Assembly (NCBI GenBank): GCA_937863905.1
Contig: CALMHV010000379.1
Location: 1-19,452 of the forward strand
Source: an uncultured Bacillota bacterium
GTDB lineage: Bacteria; Bacillota; Sulfobacillia; UBA995; UBA9673
Reading direction: 5' to 3'
DNA: 19,452 nucleotides
Shown here: positions 8,221 through 15,459 of the stretch, piece after piece
Layout of the letters: the number at the start of each line of letters is the position of its first letter
Numbering within the stretch: the stretch's first letter is position 1
The notes under the pieces: generated by a model
Told to the model about the DNA's origin: nothing
Database searches by the model: none
The model's input: the letters and a program-made list of their open reading frames with translations, nothing else
Position numbers and translations under genes: made by a program

Positions 8221-8301
8221 TCACGTCCCCCGGCCCCCGGCGTATGATGTAGGGCTGCACCGGAGCCGCCTGCCGTGCGGCGATAGGCAGCGGGGGGACA
8301 C

Positions 8302-9327
8302 ATGACCAGAGCCGGTGAGACGCCCGCCCGTCCAGAAGGCGGCGGCCCCGAGACCCCTGGGGTCGAAGACGTGTTCGGCCGCCTCGAACGGGGAGAGATC
8401 ACCCCGGGTGAGGCTTTCCGTGTCTTCAGGCTTGCCGGTGGCCAGGCGGGCGATGCCAAGCTCGAAATGGCCGAGCCGGCGACCGAGCGCCGGCTGGCGG
8501 AGACCTTCGACGAACTCGAGTTCCTGGTGGGGCTCACCAGCGTCAAACGCCTGGTCCGCGAACTCCACGCCTTCATCGTCATCCAGAGAGAGCGCGCCCT
8601 GCGCGGGCTGTCGGCCGAGCCGATGGTCCTCCACATGGTCTTCAAGGGCAACCCAGGGACGGGGAAGACAACCGTGGCCCGGATCCTGGGGCGCATCTTC
8701 AAGGCCACAGGGGTCCTTCAGAAGGGACACCTCGTCGAGTGCGAGCGGGCGGACCTTGTCGGGGAGTACATCGGCCACACGGCCCAGAAGACGCGGGAGC
8801 AGGTCAAGCGGGCTATCGGGGGCATCCTCTTCGTGGACGAGGGGTACTCCCTCGCCCGGGGTGGGGAGAAGGACTTCGGCAAAGAGGCCATCGACACCCT
8901 CGTCAAGGCCATGGAGGACCACAAGGACGAACTCGTGCTCATCCTGGCCGGATACCTCGATGAGATGCAGCAGTTCCTCGAGTCGAACCCGGGCCTCCAG
9001 TCGCGCTTCCCCATCCAGATAACCTTCCCGGACTTCACCCTCGAGGAGCTCATGGAAATCGCCGACCTGATGCTGGCCAAGCGCCAGTACACTCTGACGG
9101 TCGAGGCTCGCCAGGCCCTCCGGGCCAAGCTGCAGCGGTACCGGCGTTTCCCCTACGGCGACGAGAACGCCGGGAACGCCCGCCTCGTCCGGAACATCAT
9201 CGAGCGTGCCATGCGCCGGCAGGCCCTGCGTCTGGTGGAACGGTCGAGCCGGTCCCGGGCCGACCTGCAGACCATCGAAGCCGCCGACCTCGACGGCGAC
9301 GACTACGAAGCGGGGCGCCCGGATTGA
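8302..9327 (+). CDS. spoVK: SpoVK/CbxX-CfxQ-type AAA+ ATPase
   Basis: A 341-residue AAA+ ATPase of the CbxX/CfxQ/SpoVK family. SpoVK is needed for spore maturation in Bacillus; relatives remodel Rubisco. Walker A GNPGTGKTT starts at residue 116, LVGEYIGHT is the pore-side segment, Walker B ILFVDEGYSL has D179/E180, and ILAGY plus NPGLQSRFP carry the sensor and arginine-finger regions. Before the ATPase core, VFGRLERGEITPGEAFRVF (about residues 24-42) looks like a short SHOCT-like helical hairpin, and the first 20 residues are Pro/Gly-rich. The ATG at 8302 has a G-rich run only 4 nt away, so a slightly different start is possible. It opens the second block, and its TGA overlaps the TTG of the next gene. 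The symbol rests on family membership and hfq/hflX context. Confidence 0.88.
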   Translation: MTRAGETPARPEGGGPETPGVEDVFGRLERGEITPGEAFRVFRLAGGQAGDAKLEMAEPATERRLAETFDELEFLVGLTSVKRLVRELHAFIVIQRERALRGLSAEPMVLHMVFKGNPGTGKTTVARILGRIFKATGVLQKGHLVECERADLVGEYIGHTAQKTREQVKRAIGGILFVDEGYSLARGGEKDFGKEAIDTLVKAMEDHKDELVLILAGYLDEMQQFLESNPGLQSRFPIQITFPDFTLEELMEIADLMLAKRQYTLTVEARQALRAKLQRYRRFPYGDENAGNARLVRNIIERAMRRQALRLVERSSRSRADLQTIEAADLDGDDYEAGRPD

Positions 9328-9908
9328 AGGAAGCCCTGGTCATCGGACGCCCCAACGTGGGCAAGACCCTCTTCTCCGTGAACTTCGCCGAGTTCCTGGG
9401 GCAGAGGCGCCTGGAAGTGATGTTCCGGCCGCGCGACGGGGCCGCCTACACTCGCATCTACCCTATCGGCCAGGCCCGGGCGGACCTTGTGGGCGAGGAA
9501 CCCCATCGGACCCTTGGCCTGCAGTCGCTGGTGCTGAACGTGCCCCACGGGAAAGCCGTGCGCAAGGTGGTCCTCACCGACTCGACCGGCCTGACCGATG
9601 ACGTGCACCCGGTCTCGGCGGTCAGGCGGGCGATGGCCGACACCCTCCGGCAGGTGGCTTCGGCGGCGTTCATCTTTCACGTCGTCGACCCCGTGAGCCC
9701 GCTGGAGGGCGTGGACCTCGACATCCTGCGCTACGGGCTGACCCAGGACGGATACGCCGTGCTGGCCAACAAGATGGACCTTCCGGGCCGGCCGGAGGGC
9801 CTGGCCGCTCTCGCGCGCCTGGCTGGCCCGGCGCCGGTCCTGGCCGTCTCCGCCAGCGACAGGACGGGTTTCCGGGAGGTGAGGGCGTTTGTCCGGAGGC
9901 GGGTTTGA
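9324..9908 (+). CDS. small TRAFAC-type GTPase, uncharacterised
   Basis: A 194-residue protein with all GTPase motifs: G1 GRPNVGKT (8-15), G3 DSTG (86-89), G4 NKMD (139-142) and G5 SAS (176-178). It is essentially one G domain without the KH or second G domain of Era or Der, so I cannot name it. The region between G1 and G3 lacks an obvious conventional G2 but has YTRIYPIGQ, which could be switch I. The start is TTG at 9324, overlapping the upstream TGA as TTGA, with no strong Shine-Dalgarno, which implies translational coupling to the AAA+ ATPase. Its last 20 nt contain the TTG start of the following membrane protein and the strong Shine-Dalgarno lies just before. ATPase and GTPase are likely made together and may act together (inference). 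Confidence 0.85.
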   Translation: MKEALVIGRPNVGKTLFSVNFAEFLGQRRLEVMFRPRDGAAYTRIYPIGQARADLVGEEPHRTLGLQSLVLNVPHGKAVRKVVLTDSTGLTDDVHPVSAVRRAMADTLRQVASAAFIFHVVDPVSPLEGVDLDILRYGLTQDGYAVLANKMDLPGRPEGLAALARLAGPAPVLAVSASDRTGFREVRAFVRRRV

Positions 9909-10890
9909 GGCGGCCCTGCCGGCCTGGCTGGGCGCCGTGTCGCCGCTGGTGAACGGCGTGGCGACGGGGCTGGCCGTCTTCCTGACGGCCCTGGCCGTGA
10001 AGGCCTTGGATGACCTCCTGGACGAACCGGAAAGGGACGCGGACGAGGCGGGCCGGACCGTCGGTCGAGGGGGGCCCTGGCTGGCCGCCTACATCGCGGC
10101 GGCCCTGGTCCTGGCGGCCGGGCTGGCCCCGGGGGCGAGCGTCTCGCTGTTTTGTATGGCCTACGCCGTCGGGATGCTGCCGTCGCTCGGCGAGAGGCTC
10201 CCGTCCGGCCTCCCGTCGTGGGCCGAAAGCCTGGCCGCGTTGGCCGTCGCCGTCCTCGTGGCCGGCCCGCTCGAGACCCTTGGCTCGCTTCTGGTGATCG
10301 CCGGCGCCCAGGCTTTCGACGACTACTGGGACGCCGACGAGGACCGGGCGGCCGGCCGGGCGAGCCTCGCCGCGGCCCTCGGGCGGCGGGGCGCCCTGGT
10401 CGTGGCCACTCTGGTCGGGGTTGGCGCGCTGGTCGTCGCGCCGGCCAAGGCCCTCTCGGGGGCGGCCGTGACGGCAGCGCTGGTCCTGGGGTGGGCCGGT
10501 CGGAGAGACCCGCTCGAGGGGGGAGGGGAGGGGGGAGAGAAGGGGCGAGAGGAGGAGGGAAAGGGAAGGGAGCGGACGGGGAAGTTCGCCGCTGTTGCGA
10601 CCGGCGTTGCCGCGGCCGGGCTTGGCGGCCTCGGCGCGCTCATCTCCCGCGGCGGCCGGGCGTTCGTGTTCCACTTCGACCAGACGCCCGCGGCCGGGCC
10701 GACGCTCCCGGCCTCCTGGTGGCCCTGGCTGGCGGTCCTTCTGGGCGCGGTGGCCGTCCTGGCCATCGCCTACGGTCTCGCCGCCGCCTACCGGCGCGGG
10801 CTGCGCCGCGGCTTGGCCGAGGGAACGGCGGCCGGACGGGCTCTGGCGCGACTCGAGGCCGCGGCCCGGCGCCTGGAAGGTGAGGGCTAG
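9889..10890 (+). CDS. multi-pass membrane protein with two UbiA-like Asp motifs
   Basis: A 333-residue, Ala/Leu/Val-rich integral membrane protein with about seven hydrophobic segments. Two aspartate clusters follow similar helices: KALDDLLDEPERD (38-50) and QAFDDYWDADEDRAAG (141-156), the second followed by ASLAAALGRRGA. The second matches the second Asp motif of UbiA prenyltransferases (D-x3-D near a Gly and a TLxxxLG segment); the first is off by one residue from NDxxDxxxD. I suggest a divergent UbiA-fold protein with two half repeats, without claiming activity. A highly charged Gly/Glu/Arg/Lys linker (210-232) divides it from two more membrane segments and a basic C-terminal helix. The TTG start has GGAGGTGA 6 nt upstream, inside the GTPase gene. 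A non-enzymatic membrane scaffold is the main alternative. Confidence 0.75.
   Translation: MSGGGFEAALPAWLGAVSPLVNGVATGLAVFLTALAVKALDDLLDEPERDADEAGRTVGRGGPWLAAYIAAALVLAAGLAPGASVSLFCMAYAVGMLPSLGERLPSGLPSWAESLAALAVAVLVAGPLETLGSLLVIAGAQAFDDYWDADEDRAAGRASLAAALGRRGALVVATLVGVGALVVAPAKALSGAAVTAALVLGWAGRRDPLEGGGEGGEKGREEEGKGRERTGKFAAVATGVAAAGLGGLGALISRGGRAFVFHFDQTPAAGPTLPASWWPWLAVLLGAVAVLAIAYGLAAAYRRGLRRGLAEGTAAGRALARLEAAARRLEGEG
10516..10572 (+). other. polypurine, G-run tract
   Basis: Purines on the plus strand run from 10516 to 10545 and from 10547 to 10572, interrupted by a single C. Several G3-G6 runs could form a G-quadruplex or H-DNA. The tract codes for the charged linker of the UbiA-like membrane protein. 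Confidence 0.7.
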
Positions 10891-10943
10891 GTCAGAGAAG
10901 GGGAACGGTATGGGGACCGGAGCCTGACGCCATACTGGGCGCG

Positions 10944-11831
10944 ATGAGCCTAACCCGAAGCAACTCGTCGCCCAGCCCTCCGTCCCGCCGCAGCCGCAAG
11001 GAGGTCCGGCGCGTCCGGGCTTCCCGGCGGGCCCGGTTTCGCGGCCTGATCGGCATCCTGGCGGTCCTTGGCCTGCTCACTCCGCAGGCCCTGGCCACGC
11101 CGCGCCGGTCGGATGAGGTGGCGCTTCTGGTCGCCGCGCTCTGGGCCGCCTGCTTCCTCCTGGCGGCCACGCGCCCGCGGCGGCCAGGCGGTCCCCGAGC
11201 CGGCGGACCGGGACTCAGACGCGCGGCCGCGGCTTGCCTCGGCTTCGCGGCCATCGCTGGGGGCCTCGGGCTGTACTGGCTGAGCCTCAGCCTGCCGCTT
11301 TCCCGACCGGTCCACGTCGCCGGCGGCATGACCGCCGTCGCGCGCCCTTGCGTCCCGGTAACCTCGCCCGAGAGTCCGGCTTTCTTGGGGCGGGTCGTGG
11401 CCGTCGGCGCCGACCTGTCGGTGGTCATCGACGCGGGCGGGGAGAGCCGGCCCTATTGGGCCGCGAGCCCGGGTGCGGTCGCCCAAGGCGGGGAGACGCT
11501 CGCCCTGGCGGGCATCGACCCGTCGGCCTACCCGGTCCCGGCCGTGGCCGCCGCCCGGCGGTGGCTCAAGGCCACGGTCCTGGGGCGTCTGGTCACGGTG
11601 AGGGTGGTCAGCGGCCTCGGCGGTCCTGGGGGGCGCCTTCCGGAAGCCTTCCTCTACTCCGGAGTCTACTCCGGAATCGGGGATGCCGCCGACGGGATGG
11701 GGGCCTCCGACGCCACGTCCGGCCCGTCCGTGAACGCCCAGGTCGCCCTGGTGCTGGGACCCCTGCCGTCTAGCCCGGCCGCGGACGGCGCGGCTGCGGA
11801 CGGCACCGCCACTGACGGCACCGGCGAGTAG
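10944..11831 (+). CDS. membrane-anchored protein with degenerate SNase-like domain
   Basis: A 295-residue protein not assignable to a named family by eye. A basic N-terminus (1-32) is followed by hydrophobic segments at about 33-51, 57-75 and 94-118. The remaining part (about 145-265) reads like a staphylococcal nuclease OB-fold: GRVVAVGADLSVVIDAG for the first strands, LALAGIDPSAYP where SNase has RLIGIDAPE, then ARRWLKATVLGRLVTVRVV and GRLPEAFLY, ending SVNAQVALVLG. The Arg and Glu of the catalytic RLxGIDxPE are replaced by Ala and Ser, so it is probably not a nuclease. The tail is an ADG/TDG low-complexity stretch. The ATG at 10944 lacks a clear Shine-Dalgarno. It sits between the UbiA-like gene and hflX. 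The domain call is tentative. Confidence 0.7.
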   Translation: MSLTRSNSSPSPPSRRSRKEVRRVRASRRARFRGLIGILAVLGLLTPQALATPRRSDEVALLVAALWAACFLLAATRPRRPGGPRAGGPGLRRAAAACLGFAAIAGGLGLYWLSLSLPLSRPVHVAGGMTAVARPCVPVTSPESPAFLGRVVAVGADLSVVIDAGGESRPYWAASPGAVAQGGETLALAGIDPSAYPVPAVAAARRWLKATVLGRLVTVRVVSGLGGPGGRLPEAFLYSGVYSGIGDAADGMGASDATSGPSVNAQVALVLGPLPSSPAADGAAADGTATDGTGE

Positions 11832-11862
11832 GTCGCCGACTCTAACGTGAAGGCCAAGGCGG

Positions 11863-11892
11863 TTGCCCTCTCGCCGGCTGGGCGACTATAAT
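11863..11892 (+). promoter_or_regulatory. sigma-A-type promoter of hflX
   Basis: TTGCCC (11863-11868) and a perfect TATAAT (11887-11892) are separated by 18 bp. The expected transcription start, about 7 nt past the -10 box, is at 11899-11900, which coincides with the A of the hflX ATG. There is no Shine-Dalgarno between them. Confidence 0.75.
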
Positions 11893-11899
11893 CAGACTC

Positions 11900-13261
11900 A
11901 TGGAAGAACACGAGCCAGGCACCCAGAAAGACAGCGCGCTTGACCGCGGAGCGCCCCTGCCGACCTTGGAGAGCCGCCCTCGGGTCCTGCTCCTGGGGCT
12001 CGACAGTTCGGCGCGCAGCCACCACGACGTGACGGCCGAGGAGTCCCTGGACGAATTGGGTCTCCTCGTCGACACGTGGGGAGGCGAGGTCGCGGCCAGA
12101 CTCCTCCAGACCAGACCCAAGCCGGACCCGTCCTGGTACGTGGGCCGGGGCAAGTTGGCCGAGGCCGTCGAGTTGGCCCGGGCCTCCGGAGCGAACACCC
12201 TGGCCACCGACAGCGAACTCACTCCGGGGCAGCTCCGGCGGATTGAGAAAGAGGTCGGGGAGGCCGGGCTCGACCTGCGCATCATCGACCGGACCCAGGT
12301 CATCCTGGAGATCTTCGCTCGCCGCGCCCACAGCCGCGAGGGCCGGCTCGAGGTCGACCTGGCCCAGGCCATCTACGCTCTGCCGCGTCTGACCGGCAAG
12401 GGGCTTATCCTCTCGCGCCTCGGCGGCGGCATCGGCACCCGCGGTCCCGGCGAGACCAAACTGGAGATGGACCGGCGGCACCTGCGCCAGCGCATCATCA
12501 ATCTCAAGGGAGAAATCGCCGAGGTGGGGCGGCAGCGGGAAGTCCAGTCCCGGACGCGGCGGGAAGGGGCCGCGCCCCTGGCGGCCCTGGTCGGCTACAC
12601 CAACTCCGGGAAGTCGACCCTCTTCAACCGGCTCACCGGGGCCGACGTCCTGGTCGAGGACAAGCTCTTCGCCACCCTCGACCCGGTGGTCCGACGCCTG
12701 GACCTGCCGAACGGTCAGAGGGTCATGATCAGCGACACGGTGGGCTTCATCCGCAAGCTGCCGCACAACCTGGTGGCCTCTTTCCGGGCCACCCTTGAGG
12801 AAGTCCGCACGGCCGACGTCCTTATCCACGTCATCGACGTCTCCGATCCATCCTGGGCCGAGTACGCCGCGGCGGCGAACTCCGTCCTGGTCGAGATCGA
12901 GGCCACGTCGGCGCCGGTCATCTACGCCCTGAACAAGACGGACCGGCTGGCCGGGGGCCGTGCGGCCGCGCTGGCCGACCCGCGAGCCCAGGAGCGGGCG
13001 AGACAATCCCGGGTTGTCGCCCTCTCGGCCGTCACCGGCGACGGCCTGGACGAACTCCAGGCCGCCCTGTCCGCCGAACTGGCGGGACGGCGACAGGTCT
13101 TTACCTTCAAGGTCCCCTACGCCCAGGCGAGCCTGATATCCGAACTGCATGAGAAGGGGCGCGTCCTCGCCGAGGTCTACGAGGCTGACGGCGTGGCCGT
13201 GAAGGTCGAGATCGAGATCTCCGCCGGTCGTCGTGTCGAGGCCGCGCTGGGACGAACGTGA
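11900..13261 (+). CDS. hflX: ribosome-associated GTPase HflX
   Basis: HflX binds the 50S subunit and splits or rescues stalled 70S ribosomes, notably in heat or antibiotic stress. The 453-residue protein has the N-terminal HflX domain (DELGLLVDTWGGEV, WYVGRGKL, DRTQVILEIFARRA, GETKLEMDRR) followed by a coiled linker and the G domain: G1 GYTNSGKST (232-240), switch I FATLDP, G3 DTVGF (279-283), G4 NKTD (345-348) and a Ser-Ala G5 near 377. It ends with a C-terminal extension of about 60 residues. ATG 11900 is the first start codon after an in-frame stop (11843-11845) and lacks a Shine-Dalgarno; the promoter places +1 at or next to it, so leaderless translation is likely. Confidence 0.96.
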   Translation: MEEHEPGTQKDSALDRGAPLPTLESRPRVLLLGLDSSARSHHDVTAEESLDELGLLVDTWGGEVAARLLQTRPKPDPSWYVGRGKLAEAVELARASGANTLATDSELTPGQLRRIEKEVGEAGLDLRIIDRTQVILEIFARRAHSREGRLEVDLAQAIYALPRLTGKGLILSRLGGGIGTRGPGETKLEMDRRHLRQRIINLKGEIAEVGRQREVQSRTRREGAAPLAALVGYTNSGKSTLFNRLTGADVLVEDKLFATLDPVVRRLDLPNGQRVMISDTVGFIRKLPHNLVASFRATLEEVRTADVLIHVIDVSDPSWAEYAAAANSVLVEIEATSAPVIYALNKTDRLAGGRAAALADPRAQERARQSRVVALSAVTGDGLDELQAALSAELAGRRQVFTFKVPYAQASLISELHEKGRVLAEVYEADGVAVKVEIEISAGRRVEAALGRT

Positions 13262-13271
13262 GAAACGTGGC

Positions 13272-14555
13272 GTGAACGGTCTGGAGAAGGCTCTAAGGGC
13301 TGGATTGCCGCTGGTTCTGGCGGCGGTCCTGCCCTTTTCGCTGTGCGCTCCGGCCGGCGGCGCCCCTCTCCTCGGCGAGGTTCCCTTCCCCGTGGCGGCC
13401 AGGGCGGCCATCCTCATCGACGCCGGAAGCGGCCAGACGCTCATGGCCCTGAACCCGGACGAGGCCCTGCCTTTGGCCAGCGTCACCAAGGTCATGACCT
13501 TCCGCCTGGTCTTTCGGGCGTTGGCTAACGGCGCCATCCGTCTGGAGCAGGAGGTCGAGGTGGGCGGGGAGGTCGAGGGTCTTCCGCAAGCCGCCTCACG
13601 CATGGACCTGGGGCGGGGCGATCACGTCACCGTGACGGACCTCCTCTCCGGGGCGGCCGTCGGTTCGGCCAACGACGCCTGCCTTGTCCTGGCGGGACTC
13701 CTCGGGGGCTCGACGACAGGGTTCGTCGCCCTGATGAACCGGGAAGCGGGCCTTCTCGGCCTCGGCTCGGCGCACTTCGAGGACCCGCACGGGCTCTCGC
13801 CCGGGAACGTGATGTCTGCCCGCGACACCGCGACCCTGGCGCGCCGCCACCTGGAGGACGCCGGCGCGCTCCAGGCCTACCACGCGACCCGCGAATTCAC
13901 CTACCGGGGCCGGACCCTGAAGAGCCACAACCAGCTCCTCGGGCGCTACCCGGGGGCGGATGGCCTGAAGACGGGGCACATCGAGGAAGCGGGCTTCAAC
14001 GTCGTTGGGACGGCCGAGCGGGATGGCCTGCGCCTCATCGTCGTCCTGCTGGGTTCGCCGGCGGAAGTCCCATCGGGCGCGGAGGCCGGGGCAGGAGCCG
14101 CCGGGCAGACTCCCGACGACCGGGCCGAAGCCTTCCGAGACGGGACGGCCGCGGCCATCCTGGACTGGGGTTTCGCCAACTACGGCGCCTGCGACCTGGC
14201 CGGTCGGGGGGCGGAGGTGGCCCGCCTCCCGGTGTTCAAGGGCCGCGGGGGTAGGGTGGGTCTGGGGCCGGCGGCCCCGGTGTCGGTGGCCGTTCCCAAG
14301 GGACGAGAGAGCGAACTCAGGGTGAGTCTGGACCTGACCGCGACCTACCTGGTGGCCCCGGTGGCCCCGGGACAACGCGTGGGCTTCTTGGTCGTGTCCC
14401 TGGGCCCGAGCGAACTCCTCCGGGCGCCGCTCGTGACGCTCGCGACCGTGGAACGCGGGAGCTTCCTAGAGGTCCTCTGGGGCGGTCTGAGACTGGCCTG
14501 GGCCCACGTGTTCGCCCCCCTGGCCCCGGAACCCACGCTTCCTCACTTCAGGTGA
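13272..14555 (+). CDS. D-alanyl-D-alanine carboxypeptidase (S11 family, DacF/DacA type)
   Basis: Penicillin-binding protein that removes the terminal D-Ala of peptidoglycan stem peptides outside the membrane. From GTG 13272 it has 427 residues: a signal peptide (KALRAGLPLVLAAVLPFSLC, then APAGGAP), the catalytic SxxK at S70-K73 (ASVTKVMT), SxN at S132-N134 (GSANDAC) and KTG at 233-235 (DGLKTGHIEEAGF). A PBP5-type C-terminal beta domain follows, then an amphipathic segment FLEVLWGGLRLAWAHVFAPL that probably anchors it to the membrane. GTG 13233, inside hflX, would add 13 mostly charged residues; the later start gives a more normal signal peptide, but neither has a good Shine-Dalgarno. It follows hflX by 10 nt and overlaps the nitroreductase tail to tail by 13 bp. 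Confidence 0.92.
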   Translation: MNGLEKALRAGLPLVLAAVLPFSLCAPAGGAPLLGEVPFPVAARAAILIDAGSGQTLMALNPDEALPLASVTKVMTFRLVFRALANGAIRLEQEVEVGGEVEGLPQAASRMDLGRGDHVTVTDLLSGAAVGSANDACLVLAGLLGGSTTGFVALMNREAGLLGLGSAHFEDPHGLSPGNVMSARDTATLARRHLEDAGALQAYHATREFTYRGRTLKSHNQLLGRYPGADGLKTGHIEEAGFNVVGTAERDGLRLIVVLLGSPAEVPSGAEAGAGAAGQTPDDRAEAFRDGTAAAILDWGFANYGACDLAGRGAEVARLPVFKGRGGRVGLGPAAPVSVAVPKGRESELRVSLDLTATYLVAPVAPGQRVGFLVVSLGPSELLRAPLVTLATVERGSFLEVLWGGLRLAWAHVFAPLAPEPTLPHFR

Positions 14556-15331
14556 ACTCCGTGCCGGGCGAGCTTCCCCATCAGTCCACTCGTCATGTCC
14601 CACCCGTGGACCCCGTACTTCCGTGAGACGTGCTCGCTCCAGCCGTACTCATCCAGGCCCACCTTGTCCTCCTGGCCCTCCCGGAGCGGGATCTTGGCGT
14701 TCAGCCTGGAGTAGTAGCCCTCGCGGATGAGTCCGGCGTCCATGACCGACATGGCCTGGGCGACGTCGGCGTCGGTGAGGTCCTGGTACTGGTCCCAGAA
14801 GAGGCAGTGCTCCAGCGGGATACGCGGGCGGGCGGCCGGCCGGTCGGTCGGGTAGCCCAGGACCAGGCCCACCAGCGGGTAGACGCGCTCCGGCAAGCCG
14901 AAGATGGGGGAGAGCTCGTCCGCGTCGAAGGGGGCGCCCCCAAGGAAGCAGGAGCCGAGCCCTTCCTCCTCGGCGGCCAGCACGATGTTCTGGCCGGCGT
15001 AGGAGGCGTCCTGGATGCCCAGGAAGAGGAGGCCTAGGTCGTCGGCGAGGTTCTGGCGACCGCGGTAGGCGATGAACTTCTCAAGCTTCCGGAAGTCGAC
15101 GCAGATGAGCATGAAGACCGGGGCCCGGAGGACGAGGGCGCCCAGAAGTTCGGCGGCCTTTTCCCGCTTCTCCTGGTCGGTGGTGACAACGAAAGAGTAC
15201 ATCTGCCCGGTGAACGGGGCTTGCTGGCCGGCTCGGGCCAGGCGTTCGATGACCTCACGCGGGACGGGGCGGCTCTCGAAGGCGCGGACCGAGGCCCGGT
15301 TCATAACGGTCTCCAAGACGGTCGGCGGCAT
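14543..15331 (-). CDS. NfsA-like FMN-dependent nitroreductase family protein
   Basis: A 262-residue flavoenzyme of the nitroreductase fold, likely using NAD(P)H to reduce nitro compounds, quinones or flavins; the physiological substrate is unknown. The phosphate-binding N-terminal RASVRAF (12-18), the APFTGQMYSFVV segment, the GLGSCFLGG loop (124-132) and LVGLVLGYPTD followed by Pro-Arg are typical of the NfsA/NfrA group. The C-terminal extension of about 90 residues (EHCLFWDQYQDL onward) fits this group. On the minus strand AAAGGAG lies 6 nt before the ATG. It may be transcribed with the upstream binding-protein gene (128-bp gap). Its last 13 bp overlap the convergent carboxypeptidase gene. 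Confidence 0.92.
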   Translation of the reverse strand: MPPTVLETVMNRASVRAFESRPVPREVIERLARAGQQAPFTGQMYSFVVTTDQEKREKAAELLGALVLRAPVFMLICVDFRKLEKFIAYRGRQNLADDLGLLFLGIQDASYAGQNIVLAAEEEGLGSCFLGGAPFDADELSPIFGLPERVYPLVGLVLGYPTDRPAARPRIPLEHCLFWDQYQDLTDADVAQAMSVMDAGLIREGYYSRLNAKIPLREGQEDKVGLDEYGWSEHVSRKYGVHGWDMTSGLMGKLARHGVHLK

Positions 15332-15459
15332 GGCCGGTCTCCTTTCCGCCGGACCCCTGGGCCCGGCGAAGGCCTAGCTTCGCGCGGCGGGGGGACCGCT
15401 CCTGCCGCGCGGTATGTGCAGCCGCGGGCCCCCGACGGGGCCGCCGCTTAGGAGGGGAC
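15332..15459. other. intergenic gap between binding protein and nitroreductase genes
   Basis: This 128-bp G+C-rich gap between two minus-strand genes holds two small inverted repeats: GCGAAG/CTTCGC (15366-15371 and 15378-15383) and GGCCCC/GGGGCC (15427-15432 and 15437-15442). Neither has a T tract, so I do not call a terminator. I see no convincing promoter. Confidence 0.4.

Noticed and set aside
8243..8248. TATGAT as -10 box for the SpoVK-type gene
   Set aside because: The matching -35 position is poor and no sporulation sigma consensus fits, so it is kept only as a possibility.
11653..11675. Short 12-bp direct repeat containing TCCGGA
   Set aside because: It encodes a repeated Tyr-Ser-Gly in the SNase-like protein and is too short to suggest more than local duplication.
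11666..13603. A long minus-strand open frame of about 645 codons opposite hflX
   Set aside because: It is the antisense shadow of hflX and its neighbours: high G+C removes stop codons, the peptide is a Gly/Arg/Asp-rich mix without a domain, and hflX is unmistakable.
15366..15383. GCGAAG/CTTCGC hairpin as a terminator of the binding-protein gene
   Set aside because: The stem is only 6 bp with no T tract on the minus strand.
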